Below, in pieces: positions 41,689-52,710 of a stretch of 64,000 bases of DNA; position 1 is the stretch's first letter, and every line of letters starts with the position of its first letter. The DNA is from Lotus japonicus (Eukaryota > Streptophyta > Magnoliopsida > Fabales > Fabaceae). The stretch covers positions 50,644,066 to 50,708,065 of the forward strand of contig NC_080042.1 of NCBI RefSeq assembly GCF_012489685.1, read 5' to 3'. Position numbers and translations under genes: made by a program. The notes beneath the pieces were generated by a model, which had not been told where the DNA came from, searched no databases, and was given only the letters and a program-made list of their open reading frames with translations.

Positions 41689-43739
41689 TGATTACCCACA
41701 TGCCCCTTACGCACAAAAGAAACATTCCTGTCTCTTTGTTCCAATTCAAGCAATTTACTGATTACCTCTGCTTCTTTGCCATTGTAGGTGACCCCAAATT
41801 CATTGCCCATCTTCCACAGAGTAGACGCCTCATCCATCATACCCTTCAGCCAAGAAGTTACTCCGCCCCCTTGGAGCACAGAATCAGAAAAAGAGGAACC
41901 CCCTGCAAAACGAAGTTGACGAAGTCTTTTCCGCTTTGAGGCTAAAGTTTCTGTCCCTGAGCCATCCCTGGTATTGTTAGTTCTCCCACCACCGCAAGAT
42001 ACTGATCGTGCCCTTCTACAGAGTGCAGCGAACTGATTCTGCACCTCCACCCCTGTGACAGGATCGAGTGACCCATCCACCACCGGACAAGCCGTTGCAG
42101 ACGCACAGCCACCTTGCACCGCCCTCGTGGATTGACACTGAGGTTCTTGTAAGTTGCAATCCCCATCGTCATCCTCTGTTTCATGCGTGTTGTTCTCAAG
42201 AGCTGCTGTACCCTTATGGGAAACAAATAATCCTAATCCTGGTTCCATACCCTCCTCAATTGCACGAGTACCCAACCCAAAAACCCCTCCTCCTTTAGTG
42301 GGCCGCTCCTCAATTTCCCTTGGGCCAGGAACATGTAATTGGTCCCTAGAGTCAGATAAAGAATTCAAAGGAGAATTTAAAATTGAATTGTTGGATGTAG
42401 GTCCCACCACATGAGTTACCCCTGCTGGCATGACTTCCTCAGCATTTAATTTGTGGGCCCAATCAGTATGTAACTGAAATTGTGGATTTTTTCCCACGTG
42501 CACAGGAGACGGTTTCTCTATTGACCCACCCTCTTCGCCTTGACTTCCTCTCTCGCCAACGGAAGAATTCAAAACCGGTTGAAAATTTGAATCGAGTTCC
42601 GTTTCCGGAATTGTCTCCCCTGGCCGCAAAGTCACCGGTAGCGAGTAGGCGTCATCGTCGCCGGCCTCCGAACCCATCGATGGAATCACACTCCCGGCAA
42701 CACCATCAGAAAACCAAGCAGACGAATCTGCACTGTCATCCTCTGTAAAAGCTTCAAGCCTGCTGCCATCAACAGAATCCCCTGTCCCTGTCTCCTCCAC
42801 CATCCTTAGCCTATAGGTTACCCCATTAATGGACACTTTCCTGTCATGAGATACAAGACCAGATACCCTCGTTCTGACCTGTAGTCGAGCAAACTCCAGA
42901 ATCTTGAACTCCTTTGTTCGAGCATCCACAGACACAAGCTCGCCAACCGGACGTACCATCTCTACAAAGCTTTCCTTTGCCCACATATGAATAGGTAACC
43001 CAGTGCAACGAAGCCAAGTTACTCTATGATCAAAAGTTAATGTAGGAGACCATTGCTGGAGCACATCGAACACTGCATCCTGCCCTGTCTCCATGTCTTT
43101 TAGAGCTTCCGCCAGGTCGAAACCCTCTGGACCCGTGAGCAACACCAAATTATCCCCTAAGTACCGCACTTGAATGCAATGCAATTCGTCAAACAAAGCA
43201 ACATTCTGAAGAGATGAGATCATCCCAAGGTCCTTGATCACCCCAACCAGACTCCGGTGCAACCATTCTTGTGTTTCCTTGACAGGTGGACCCTTCCATT
43301 CCACTGCACTCACTGGCTTCTGGGATACTATCTTTCGACGAGGCGCCCATGCAGTAGACCAAGGCTTCGCTGACCCAGTGGCCACCACCTGAGCAAACGA
43401 CCTTCGCCCTGTCTCTAGCTTCTGAACAGTTTGTTTAGACTCTTTCAATAAGATCGCATGTGGATACTGATGAGCAGGCTCCTGGTACCGAGTAGGTTCA
43501 CGTCCAGTATACTCAGCCTGACGCTTCCCGTATCTGGGGAAATTGACACTCATCTTCATATTTCCAATCAAGATGGAGTTCAATTCCTGCTCCAGTTTCG
43601 TTGGGTTTTTAACACCAACAAACCTGACGAAGCCAAACCTCCTTCCATAACGATCCCTTCTCGGTGAAACGAAGACCTCCCACACCTTGTCGTAACGCTG
43701 AAACACCCGCCAAAGTGCCTTCTCTGTGTAAGAATCCAA
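41685..43739 (-). CDS. LINE ORF1 RNA-binding protein, N-terminus truncated
   Basis: 684 codons open, but the first codon is TTG at 43737-43739, inside the RRM, so the true start is lost. The beginning (ALWRVFQRYDKVWEVF, then GRRFGFVRFV) is the C-terminal two thirds of an RRM. Residues about 140-310 resemble the DUF4283 region found in plant LINE ORF1 (HRVTWLRCTGLPIHMWAKE). The C-terminal half is low-complexity and acidic, with a Lys/Arg-rich motif (SKRKRLRQLRF) near 605. It would bind the LINE RNA; the truncated RRM probably impairs that. Confidence 0.8.
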   Translation of the reverse strand: MDSYTEKALWRVFQRYDKVWEVFVSPRRDRYGRRFGFVRFVGVKNPTKLEQELNSILIGNMKMSVNFPRYGKRQAEYTGREPTRYQEPAHQYPHAILLKESKQTVQKLETGRRSFAQVVATGSAKPWSTAWAPRRKIVSQKPVSAVEWKGPPVKETQEWLHRSLVGVIKDLGMISSLQNVALFDELHCIQVRYLGDNLVLLTGPEGFDLAEALKDMETGQDAVFDVLQQWSPTLTFDHRVTWLRCTGLPIHMWAKESFVEMVRPVGELVSVDARTKEFKILEFARLQVRTRVSGLVSHDRKVSINGVTYRLRMVEETGTGDSVDGSRLEAFTEDDSADSSAWFSDGVAGSVIPSMGSEAGDDDAYSLPVTLRPGETIPETELDSNFQPVLNSSVGERGSQGEEGGSIEKPSPVHVGKNPQFQLHTDWAHKLNAEEVMPAGVTHVVGPTSNNSILNSPLNSLSDSRDQLHVPGPREIEERPTKGGGVFGLGTRAIEEGMEPGLGLFVSHKGTAALENNTHETEDDDGDCNLQEPQCQSTRAVQGGCASATACPVVDGSLDPVTGVEVQNQFAALCRRARSVSCGGGRTNNTRDGSGTETLASKRKRLRQLRFAGGSSFSDSVLQGGGVTSWLKGMMDEASTLWKMGNEFGVTYNGKEAEVISKLLELEQRDRNVSFVRKGHVGNQ

Positions 43740-43745
43740 TATTTC

Positions 43746-44001
43746 ATGAGACCCTTTTAATGTTAATCATAGAAAATGATACAAAATTTCAACATGACAA
43801 AATTTTCACATGTGGGATCATAGTCAGGTTTATCATATTTCATGAGAACCCAATAGAGTAGCGGACTTGTTAGCTGGAAAATCTCATGAGATGAATTTTG
43901 TTTGCATGTATTAGATGATCTTCTCGGGATAGTAGGATAAGAGTTTCTTTCACAAGAATTTTCTCAGTTTATGACTTTTGTTTGTGGACCTTTTTCCTAT
44001 C
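43746..44001. other. Short non-coding spacer
   Basis: Contains the right LINE target duplication and unassigned AT-rich DNA up to the hAT target duplication. Confidence 0.5.
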
Positions 44002-44009
44002 CTCCTATT
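44002..44009. repeat. hAT target-site duplication CTCCTATT (left)
   Basis: CTCCTATT precedes the terminal TAGGGATGG at 44010 and is repeated at 47753-47760 after the right terminus. The 8-bp length is diagnostic of hAT. Confidence 0.93.
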
Positions 44010-44167
44010 TAGGGATGGAAATGGGTCTCAGACCCATAAGATACAAGCAAAAAATACCCACTATGAGTAGGGTAAAAATTTGGCCGCTAGAGGGGTATGA
44101 GGTTGAGTATGGGTCATTACCCGCAAAAAGTAGTGGGTATGGGTGCGGGAATTGGTACCCGCGCACA

Positions 44168-44281
<114 letters not shown>

Positions 44282-44362
44282 TGCTAATATATGAACAAAT
44301 TAACTTAATCCATAGCTTTCAAATTACTTTTTTTTAGAAAGTTAAAGTTTTTTTTTTTTGAA

Positions 44363-44375
44363 ATGAAAGTTAAAG

Positions 44376-44416
<41 letters not shown>

Positions 44417-46747
44417 GCCGGCCATGATCGTGATCAACGATCCCGGGGAGAACGAATTTCCAGGCAGTGGAAAAGGCAAGATGGCAGACGTTTCAAGAGA
44501 CCAACCAAGGTGTCGGGAGAGCATCGTGATCAGCCTGGAGTGCGTCAGGAGCAACATGGTGGACGTGTTCAACAAAGGCGGATCTCGTCGGTGCATATCC
44601 AAGGGGAAGGCTCCAAATCTGCTTCACTACGGTACCAGGTTCGACGTTCCCAAAGCCAAGGAAATAACCAGCAACGTTTAAATCTGCTACCAGGATCCTT
44701 TTCAATTTTTGTTGATGGATTGGGAGATAGGATTACTCATGCAAAATTGAGAGCAATATTTGCGAAAGCAGGAAGATTACGTGAGGTTTTTATTCAGCAA
44801 AAAAAGAAACCCCATCGTCGCTTTCGATTCGGATTTGTCCGATTTACTTGTGATGATGAAGCCAGAGCAGCAATACGTAAGTTCAATGGACTGAGACTTG
44901 AAGGAAACTATTTGGTAGTTCAAAAAGCGAGATTCCAAAGAACTTTTCAAACTGATAGGGTCCTGCCGCCAGGGAAGCATCAATATGAAATTCGTGGCTG
45001 GAAATTGAAGGAGGAAAATATAGCGAATAACCAAGATGTTGTAGCTCAGAAACAGCATGAAGCAGATTGGCCTTCTGGGAAAAAAGAATCAAGTCAATTA
45101 CAATTTCTTGCAACAGACATGGATGAAACGTGGGTTCAAAGGTGTGCTCAGGCTCGCACACTTTCACTTAAGCCAGTTGAGATTCTACAGGAGGAGTTTA
45201 GTCAAATTGGCTTGTTCAATTTCAGATTAATCCCGCTTGAAGCCAATGAAGTGATATTGGAGTTCGAAAATAAGGAAGAGATGGATAGCACTATCACGAA
45301 ATGTGCTTTCTTCCTGGAACAGTTGCTTACGGATGTAAAACCATGTTCTGTGTTCACGTTCGGCACGTCGCACTTTCTCTGGATTCGCTTATGGCAAGTT
45401 CCGTTGGGCTTATGGAACAAAGCTTTTTTCGCTGCAATATGAAACAAGTTAGGAACGTTCGTTTTAGCTGACACTCCAACTGTGCTACGACATCGCGCGG
45501 ATTTCGCTCGAGTGTTAGTTCGCATGAACCATCCACTTTTACATTGTTTCACAATGGTTGTTGATGTTGGGGGCACATCCTGTATAATCCTGGTTGAGAA
45601 GGATGTGGAAGCACATGACTATGGCGTAGTTGAGGATATGCCGTCCACTCCGGTAAAGGTGTATAATTCTGAAGAGGAGGAGGATGAAGCAGATGATGAG
45701 GTACAGGAAGATGAAGCCCAAGAAGATGATAACAAGGATCTTGGTTCGGCAACAACTATTGATCCTGACGAAGAAGATGAAATTTACAGGGATGGCGGTT
45801 TGGAGGGTTTGAGGAGCGGCGGAGACGCAAGAATTGCAGCGGTGCAAGGCGGCGACGGTATCTCACCAGAGGAGGAGGCCGTGAAGAACAACCAGTCGGA
45901 GAAGAAGGAATCTTTTGGGCCAAATTCAAATTCATTGTCGTTAATGGCTGCATTCAATTCTGCGGAGGAACAAAAGGAACAGTTACGTGATATCATTGAT
46001 GCAGGTTATTCTTTGGAGGAGATTGAGGGATGGATGGAGAATTTAAAAGCTGATGGAATATTGAGTAAAGAAAAACAAATCATGGATAAAAAAATTCAAA
46101 ATCAGGAGAAGAGATATTCAGTTACAGGTTTTTCCTTTAATTCCAAAGATTTGTTTCAAAATAACAATTATCCTTGGCCTTTTAATTTTGATTGCAGGGA
46201 CCCACGAACAAATAATCAGCTTCCATGGACTAGGACGTGTTTGCCACCACAAGTTAATAATCAAAATTCGTTTTTGAGCCTAGTGGGTCCCGTTTCAAGT
46301 TCAATTTCTCTGAAGCAACATGAAAATTGCAGCGAGTTCGTTCATACGACGCCTAATCAGATAGTTAGAAAGAAAGTTTCTACTTCTTCTCTCATGCGTG
46401 ATGAATCCCTTCATGTGACACCAGTTCAGAATCGAATCCAACCTGCAAGCTCCCCCGGTTGTGAAACTTCACCCGTTTCTGTGTCGCCGGGTTTGGATCA
46501 ATCACCAAAAACGAATTCCTCTCAAAAAAGTTCGCAACGTGGGCGTCGAAAAGGCAGCAAGAATAAACCTAAACCTTTACCAGCGGATTATTTAGAGCCA
46601 GTACAAGGGGAGGATGGAGTGACGACACGGGCTCAAAGAACTTGGTTAGTTGGAAAACAGTTGGGTTTGAAACCGAGAGGCTCGGAAGCGCTGATGCTTC
46701 GAGGCTTAGAGGCTCAAATTCGAAAAAATCATCCTCATCTAAACTGA
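44363..46747 (+). pseudogene. LINE ORF1 with one premature stop
   Basis: A single frame broken only by TGA at 45440-45442; both parts are in register. It shows an RRM (SIFVDGLGDRITHAKLRAIF ... RRFRFGFVRF) at about codons 115-190, a DUF4283-like part, an acidic EEEDEADDE stretch and a basic tail (RGRRKGSKNK). The 5' codons are read through a (TA)n tract, so the start is uncertain and perhaps near 44412. The stop TGA at 46745-46747 is one base before the ORF2 ATG. Confidence 0.75.
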
Positions 46748-46748
46748 C

Positions 46749-47261
46749 ATGTCAGGACCATGGCTAACCTGGAATGTTCGAGGTCTAGGCGGATCGACCA
46801 AAAGAGAAGTGGTGAAAAAAGCAGTATTGCAACTGAAACCAGAACTCCTGTTTTTGCAAGAGACCAAACTGAATGAGCAACGACAGCGTACAATTGATTC
46901 TTGGACTCAAAGTATGCAAATGAGACATGTTGAAGTCCATTCAGTGGGAACAGCGGGCAGTTTGATGTGCTTGTGGCGTGATATTTCATTACAGGTTCAG
47001 ATAACGGCTACAGACACTTGGTTTATTCTATTGTCTATAAAAATTCCAAATTTTGAAAACAGTGTGTTAGTTGGCAATATATATGGTCCTCATACGGCTC
47101 AGGAACGACGAGTATGCTTTGATGCGTTGACAGCACATATTCTGGGGCATGGTGGATTAGTTTTCCTTGGTGGAGATTTTAACGCAGTACTGCTGGGGTC
47201 GGAACGTCTACCTGAAGCAGGCAGGAAGGCTTGTGGAGTCGTCTGGATCGCTGGGGACTGA
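46749..47261 (+). pseudogene. LINE ORF2 remnant: truncated endonuclease, RT deleted
   Basis: ATG at 46749. The endonuclease start (WNVRGLGG, LQETKL, GGDFNAVLLG) is followed after about 170 codons by a stop. RT and zf-RVT are missing; the sequence passes directly into a LINE-like 3' UTR (TTTTTATCCCACTGGGTTTTT, about 47333-47353) ending in an A run at 47543-47552. This looks like an internal deletion, similar to deleted non-autonomous LINEs. Confidence 0.75.
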
Positions 47262-47760
47262 GCTGTGTTACATGTTTTCTTGTTAGTGCAGAATGACTTC
47301 CCCAAGATTGTGGTACTCTTTTTCCTTGCTTGGTTTTTATCCCACTGGGTTTTTCCAAGTAAGGTTTTAATGAGGCTCTCTCTTGGGGTTTCATTTCGTC
47401 ATTTCGTGGGTTGGTGGAGGGTTTTTAGCACAGCTCAGGATGTATTTTCAGGCTTTAGTCTTATCAGATTCAGTTTGTACTTGGTTCTTGCCTATAGCTC
47501 ATTTTGGCTTAGGCTCTTATTAATAATATACCTTTCATTTTCAAAAAAAAAATAGTGAAAAATATTTTTTGGTTCCCTAAATTGCGGGTAATAGGTACGG
47601 GTACGGGCATATAGGTACCCAGAGGGTACAGGGACGGACATTCAAGTTTCTACCCACGCGGGTATGGGGCAGGCACGTGTAATTTTAAAAAACGCGGGTA
47701 TGGAGATGTGTACTATAGTACCCTACCCAGACTCTACCCATTGCCATCCCTACTCCTATT

Positions 47761-48229
47761 AACAAAAAAATTCATGTGTTGTGAGAAAAAAAATGCACAT
47801 GCATATATTACCCCCACAAGATAATTTTTTTGGATACGTCACTGCCTAGAAAATCTTATTAAATTTTAGATAATTTATCTATATTTTTAAATTGATGCTG
47901 AAGAATAATCCATAAGATCTCACAAAATCCCAATAAGATCCCAGCAGATCCATTTTCAAAACAACCCATGATTTCAAAACAACGACCAAGAAGAAAGCTA
48001 ACATACGTCCGTGATTGATTTTCAATTCATTAAATAACACATTTATAAAATTAACCATGCAAAAAATTCAACGGTGTATAATAAACAATTGAATTGCAAA
48101 ATTACCACCTGATTTCCTAAACATCTTGTTTATTATATTTAGATAGATAGATCATAGATAAATAGATTCATATAGATTTACATATAAGTTGATACATATT
48201 TTGTTTTATTAGCTAATTTAATTGCACTG
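47761..48229. other. Non-coding AT-rich spacer
   Basis: No gene visible; GATA/TAGATA repeats near 48140-48180. Confidence 0.5.
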
Positions 48230-48959
48230 TTTTTTTTTTTAACATGAGGATATATTAAAAACAAATAGTCATGGGAACAACATCTCCCATGTGAGTAAAG
48301 ACAGTAGAGCACAGAAGCTAAGAAACAAACCAAACATACAAGAGGAGGAAAAAGAAGAAACAACCAAACAAACACTCAAAGATAAGCAAAAGAGAAGTCA
48401 CACTTTAAAACATAACCATCCACCTGCAAGACCCAAGAAACCACAAAACAGGACAGGACCTCTAGCACCAGATCACGCCCAAAACGCCCTATCAGATCAG
48501 CAGACTCCAACAAAGCCTCAGCATAAAGCCCAACATCTCTTAAGCTAACAAACAAGTACACTAAGCATACAAGAGAATCGCATAGGGGGACAAGCCAAAA
48601 ACCACATAACTTTCTAAGAAGAATAATATGCAAAACATACCAATACAAGCTTGCAAATTTCATATCAGATCGCACAACCAAATTATACAGCACGCAGGAA
48701 CTCAGAAGATTAGCCCTCGGTCTTTTCCTTACGCAACCCGACTTGGCAAGAAAATCAGCAATGCAGTTCGATTCCCTAAATATGGCTCACCCTGATACAA
48801 TCAACTCCCAGCATAAGCATATCAATCAAATTTAAATCTTTCAAAAGCTTCCACGGATGGTTGTCTTTGTTTCAAGTCGATCCTAAGATAGTCACTCTTA
48901 ATCAAAAGGTGATGGAGCTTGAATTCTTGGCAAAATAACAAGGCTTGCAATATTTCTTC

Positions 48960-51378
48960 TGTAACACCCCATTTTTAATTAAAATAATATTGGTATTTTA
49001 TTTTAATTAAGATTATATCGCATGGTGGTTTATTAGGCGATATAATAATACTTTAATGAAATAAAATAATTTATGTGATGCTGCGTGTGTTTTATGAAAT
49101 GGATGAGAGTTAGGGGGTGAAAGTTAGGATTAAAAATAGAGACAAGGACCATGAGAGATTTTGGGGTTTTTAGTTTAGCCCTTGAGGAATTAGGTTTAGT
49201 TGGCTAATTAAGGATAGGGCAGCAACTGCTGTCACATAAAAAGAAAAAAAAAAGAGAGAAGAGGAAGTTGCGGTTCGCGTGAAAGAAGAAGAAGAAGAAG
49301 GGAGGAGAGCCGCTGACGCGTGGAGAAAATAAGGAGAAGAAGGGGAGAGGCGTGGCGGTGGTCGTGGAGAGGGAGAGAAGAGGTCGAGAGTCAAGAAGAA
49401 AAGGGTCTAGGAGGCTTTGTACCGGTGTCATAGAAGGTAAGAGTTTGAATTTACCTTGTATAATTGTAGTATCATAGAGGTTGAGTTTAATATGAAGGAA
49501 CCCCCAACTTCTTTGAAAATTCAGAACTGAGAGACTGTGTTGAGTGTTAACATGTGGTGAGCAAAATTGATTTTGAGCGAAATTGAGGTTCTGGGGAAAA
49601 TTGGGTTCTGTTCTGTCCGCAGATACCCTAACAGTCTGTGTTGTAGAGAGCATAACTCTCTCTACAGAATTCCAAATTGAGTGAAACCAATTTTGTATGA
49701 AAGCTAACTCATAGGGTTATGCTGGCTATTTCATAATTTTTGGATTGCTGGTTCAGTACCAGAATTATCTGCAAGTTCACTCTGTTTCTGCCCGCAGACA
49801 CCCTAGCAGCCTGTGCTGTAGAGAACATAACTCTCTCTAAAGAATTCCGAATTGAGTGAAACCAATTTTGTATGAAAGCTAACTCAAAGGGTTATATTGG
49901 GTAATATTTTCATAATTTTTGGATTGCTGGTTCAATACTAGAATTATCTGCAAGTTCAATCTGTTTCTGCTCGCAGACACCCTAACAGCCTGTGATGTAG
50001 AGAGCATAACTCTCTCTACAGAATTCCAAATTGGGTGAAACCAATTTTATATGAAAGCTAACGTATAAGGCTATGTTTGGTAAGATTTTCATAATTTTAG
50101 GACTGCTCTTTTAGTACCAGAATTATCTACAAGTTTGCTATGTTTCTGCTTATTTCTGGGATTGATTCTGGAACTGGTTCTGATAATTGATGTGAGACAT
50201 TTGATGATTTTGTGTTGCTAGTTTGTCGGTGGAATAGTGAATGATTTTGATAAATATATTGAAGTGTTATTTTGTGCAATTTTGGTGTGATTTCCGTTAT
50301 GGATTTGGTGAGAAAATATGTTATATATTTGGGGCTGGAGTGGTCTCAAATTGCATGTTTTAATTTATGAGTTTTTGCACGAAATACACTTCATTTAGTC
50401 AAGAGGCAATGTGTCGGTTTTCCTCAGAAAATTGGGGCTTGTCCTAGAACTGGAGTGGTTCTTGAAGTCTGGAGTGGACTTCATTGGTGGTTAACTGTCT
50501 GCAGTGGACGCGGTGATACCGCTAAAGTTAACAATTGGTACCACATGCATACATTGGAGTCTCACACACTAAGTTTCACGTTTTCAGTGGTTTTATGTGT
50601 TTGGTGAATTGTTGGTGAATTGTTTTGATGTTGTGGTAAAGTCGAATTATTATTCTTCTTAAAGCTTATAATTTTCCGAAACAATAATAAGAATTATGAA
50701 ACTGTCTTGAGAGCAAATATTATAATCACTCAGATTTTAAAGAAAATGTGAAGAGTTTATAAAGCAGAATCTGAATTGTTTACTTGCTCTTTGTTATGCT
50801 ATATTTTATACAATGTAAGTTCTTACCCTTCTGTTGGAATGATGTTCTATGCGACATCGTACATGTACTGGAGGTAGAGATGTGGCTCATGAGGAGTAGC
50901 TTCGGAGAGTCTTAGTTTATGTTATTATTATTATTATAATAAAATAAAGTGTCTTGCTCTGTAACGTAACACTAGGTAGATATTTTACGTTACTTTTACA
51001 TTTCTGTTGAGAGGATTTTATAACCTCTTCTTATGGAAGTTGTTGAATAATTTTCTAAATTATGACGATGTCGTACTGTTGATGGCCGAGGTGCTTATGA
51101 AATTCAGTTCTGAGTATAATGAATTTTATTGGAATGTCATGGAAGATAAACCTATTTAAATAAGTGATTTTATGCATCTTAGGACTATCTGGCTGGTTTA
51201 GAAACTTTATTGGCAGAAATAATTCATTCTTTGAAAACCATATGAACTTATAAATTTTCAAACACAACCATTGTTAGTTTTAATGAGTTTTCGTGAAGAA
51301 GTGTAATACTCCCCTGATATGTTTTTAAACTCTGATAAACGTTTTTAAATAAAATAATGGGAAAAAGGGTGTGTTACA
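48960..51378 (+). repeat. Solo LTR (2419 bp), chromovirus-type ends
   Basis: Begins TGTAACACCCC and ends GGGTGTGTTACA. It is flanked by TCTTC on both sides (48955-48959 and 51379-51383), so it is a solo LTR formed by LTR-LTR recombination. Three tandem units of about 180 bp lie inside (49609-50155). It contains no gene. Orientation is assigned from the TGTAACACCCC start and is ambiguous because the ends are inverted. Confidence 0.9.
49609..50155. repeat. Three 180-bp tandem repeats in the solo LTR
   Basis: Units start near 49609, 49781 and 49961 with CTGTTTCTGCCCGCAGACAC-like sequence and share AGAGCATAACTCTCTCTA and GAAAGCTAACTCA; a fourth partial unit ends about 50155. Confidence 0.88.
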
Positions 51379-51474
51379 TCTTCGACTTCCGCTTCAAAGG
51401 CACATGGCTCATCTACTACATAGAGAAGACACAGAAGAACTTCTCATCTGAGTCTCGCATCCCTCCCCAATATA

Positions 51475-52074
51475 CAGTAGAAACTCTTTAAATTAATACT
51501 CGGTAAATTAATAAACTCTCTAAAATAATAAATTTGTCCGGTCCCGACTTGGGCCAATGTAAAAAATTGAAAAACTTGATAAAATAATAAGATAATAATT
51601 TTTCGGGAGATCCCTTTATAATTTTTGGTCCCAAGAAAATCATAAATTAATAATTCATAGAAACAAAAAAAATATATTACACTCGATTGAAATATGATTC
51701 AATAGTTGCTTATTTTCCTTTAAAGTTCAAGTCTATTTGGAGCTCATCTCTAACTTTTCTTATTGCATCCAATAGCTCAGATGTTGTATTTTTGTATTGT
51801 ATCATAAAGTTGTGAAGAGTGTTCGACGCCATAAGTGCTTCCTTTCGCGTAACAGCCTCCAAAGACACCGTATCATCTTCGCCGTCATCCTCTGCATTGT
51901 TCTCAATGATAGTACCCACAATATCTTCTAAACTCTGAACCTCCGAACATGCTACAGTATAATGACTTAAAAACTCTTTAAATTAATAATTATTAATTTA
52001 TCGATAAATTAATAACTCTCTAAATTAATAAATTTCTCCGGTCCTAACATTATTAATTTAAAGAGTTTCTACTT
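51475..52074 (-). mobile_element. Pogo-type (Emigrant/Lemi1-like) element, internally deleted
   Basis: The ends CAGTAGAAACTCTTTAAATT and its reverse complement (52030-52074, last bases altered) are terminal repeats of the plant pogo/Emigrant group. TA flanks both sides (51473-51474 and 52075-52076). A 69-codon minus frame at 51919-51710 (SLEAVTRKEALMASNTLHNFM) resembles the C-terminal end of plant pogo/CENP-B-like transposases, so this is a deletion derivative of a coding element. Confidence 0.75.
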
Positions 52075-52292
52075 TAAATCTTTCAAAAGCTTCCACGGAC
52101 GATTGTCTTTATTGCAAGCCGATCCTAAGATAGTCACTCTTAATCAAAAGGTGTTGGAGCTTGAATTCTTGGCAAAATAACAAGGCCTACAATATTGCTT
52201 TGACTTCCGCTTCAAAGGCACATAGCTCACCTACTGCATAGAAAAGACACAGAAGAACTTCCCATTCGAGTCTCGCATCCCTCCCCAATATA
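52073..52292 (-). repeat. Second copy of a 220-bp LINE segment
   Basis: Matches 48831-48959 joined to 51384-51474 at high identity (for example CTTTCAAAAGCTTCCACGGA and GCATCCCTCCCCAATATA). It has no solo LTR, showing the uninterrupted target sequence. Confidence 0.88.
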
Positions 52293-52520
52293 ATTACCAA
52301 AAGAGTATAATTAATAATCAAACTTTATTATAAATAAATACTATCAATATTCAGAAATAAAATGAGGAGATTGATAACATTATATCAATAGTCACGTCAA
52401 TCAAAGTAAGATTCAGATTTTGAATCCAGCACAAAGATTTCCATATCCTATATTAGTAAAAATAAAACAATCCTTCATCATGATAAAAAAAAGATTTGTT
52501 TAATAATTTCCTCTTTTTCT

Positions 52521-52551
<31 letters not shown>

Positions 52552-52560
52552 GGAGACTTG
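52293..52560. other. AT-rich DNA upstream of SGT1 with (TA)n
   Basis: Mostly AT-rich. A (TA)14-type tract lies at 52520-52548. No coding feature. Confidence 0.6.
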
Positions 52561-52623
52561 TGAAAGTCTACTCTAAAGTCCCTTCCTTCCCCTTTCCCCT
52601 TATTGCTTGCGCGTTCACCTTCG

Positions 52624-52631
52624 CTCTATAT
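52624..52631 (+). promoter_or_regulatory. Likely SGT1 TATA box
   Basis: CTATATAC lies 80 bp before the start codon, followed by a CT-rich stretch (TCTCTCTCTCTTTGTCTCC, 52666-52692), typical of plant initiators and 5' UTRs. The start site is inferred, not seen. Confidence 0.55.
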
Positions 52632-52710
52632 ACCAATCTCTCTCTGGTCAATCAAACGCATTCGTCTTCTCTCTCTCTCTTTGTCTCCTTTCTCTGTTCA
52701 TCTTTCTCCC

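Larger units (their letters stand above)
37717..43745 (-). mobile_element. L1-type LINE, 5'-truncated, with complete ORF2
   Basis: Minus-strand LINE ending in a poly(A), seen as a T run starting at about 37717, with ORF2 and ORF1 overlapping by ATGA. GAGACCCTTTT occurs on both sides (ending at about 37721 within the T run on the left, and at about 43749-43759 on the right), a target duplication typical of LINEs. The 5' UTR and the first codons of ORF1 are missing: the frame is open into the flank at 43739-43745. Confidence 0.85.
48230..51474 (-). pseudogene. LINE 3' end with RNase H remnant, split by a solo LTR
   Basis: A T run at 48230-48240 is the poly(A) of a minus-strand LINE. The minus strand reads RNase H pieces such as FRESNCIADFLAKSG (about 48780-48735) and, upstream, LLFCQEFKLHHLLIKSDYLRI in another frame. 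The remnant continues on the far side of the solo LTR at 51379-51474. Its upstream 220 bp (48831-48959 plus 51384-51474) are duplicated at 52073-52292. Confidence 0.68.
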
